In this document: positions 22,517 to 22,534 of the stretch, one piece after another
Layout: each line of letters opens with the position of its first letter
How positions within the stretch are numbered: position 1 is the stretch's first letter
NCBI GenBank assembly: GCA_045106675.1
Contig: JBGCFA010000336.1
Span: 1 to 22,534, forward strand
Source: JBCAWW01 sp045106675
GTDB taxonomy: Bacteria > Bacteroidota > Bacteroidia > J057
Length of the DNA stretch: 22,534 nt
Direction: 5' to 3'
Translations under genes and position numbers: made by a program
Notes under the pieces: model-generated
What the model was told of the DNA's origin: nothing
What the model saw: only the letters and a program-made list of their open reading frames with translations
The model's database searches: none

Positions 22517-22534
22517 ATCAAGGATCAATAAAAA

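Overview
The window reads as a stretch of a Bacteroidota chromosome, possibly of the Saprospiria/Cytophagia type. This is inferred from gene content: a membrane-anchored LytTR regulator, SASA/SGNH/ThuA secreted esterase-like proteins with signal peptides or lipoboxes, a saccharopine-dehydrogenase-like protein of the type common in this phylum, and DUF2461 and DUF4287/DUF5655 proteins. Shine-Dalgarno sequences are scarce, and a few upstream regions fit the phylum's TTTG / TAnnTTTG promoter style. No rRNA, tRNA, CRISPR array, phage module or complete insertion sequence is visible.

Layout. 149-825: a GNAT acetyltransferase gene whose 3' end is interrupted by a ~216-bp non-coding element with 19-bp terminal inverted repeats and an 8-bp target duplication. 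830-1522: DUF2461 protein, convergent with a VapBC-type toxin-antitoxin pair (1528-2164). 2310-3813: DUF4287/DUF5655 protein and a secreted SGNH hydrolase. 3943-5283: saccharopine-dehydrogenase-like oxidoreductase. 5308-7147: MarR and AraC-GyrI regulators on the minus strand. 7205-12623: a sugar-catabolic stretch on the plus strand: SASA esterase, FAH-family 2-keto-3-deoxy-pentonate dehydratase candidate, AraC regulator, a frameshifted SDR, and an alpha-ketoglutaric semialdehyde dehydrogenase. 12661-13182: TetR. 13573-15227: a more AT-rich stretch with a 4-TM LytTR regulator broken by an in-frame TGA and a DUF2306-like membrane protein. 15307-16281: SMP-30/gluconolactonase lipoprotein. 16545-16988: second GNAT. 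17126-19531: minus-strand operon SDR - 4-TM protein - AraC, with two inverted repeats ahead of it. 19886-22447: GntP-family permease and ThuA-domain lipoprotein.

How the genes may work together. The FAH-family protein and the semialdehyde dehydrogenase are the last two steps of non-phosphorylative pentose oxidation (pentonate -> 2-keto-3-deoxy-pentonate -> alpha-ketoglutaric semialdehyde -> 2-oxoglutarate). The SDR, the lactonase and the GntP permease could supply sugar oxidation, lactone opening and sugar-acid uptake. An aldonate dehydratase is not in the window. Linking these dispersed genes into one pathway is inference.

The clearest unusual feature is the MITE-like insertion in the GNAT gene: removing it together with one target copy restores an in-frame tail ending just before the next gene. 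Two further genes carry single lesions, a one-base deletion in a C run of the SDR and an in-frame TGA in the LytTR gene. A 14-16 bp motif with core GCTTCGCGGAACGC is also dispersed through the window.
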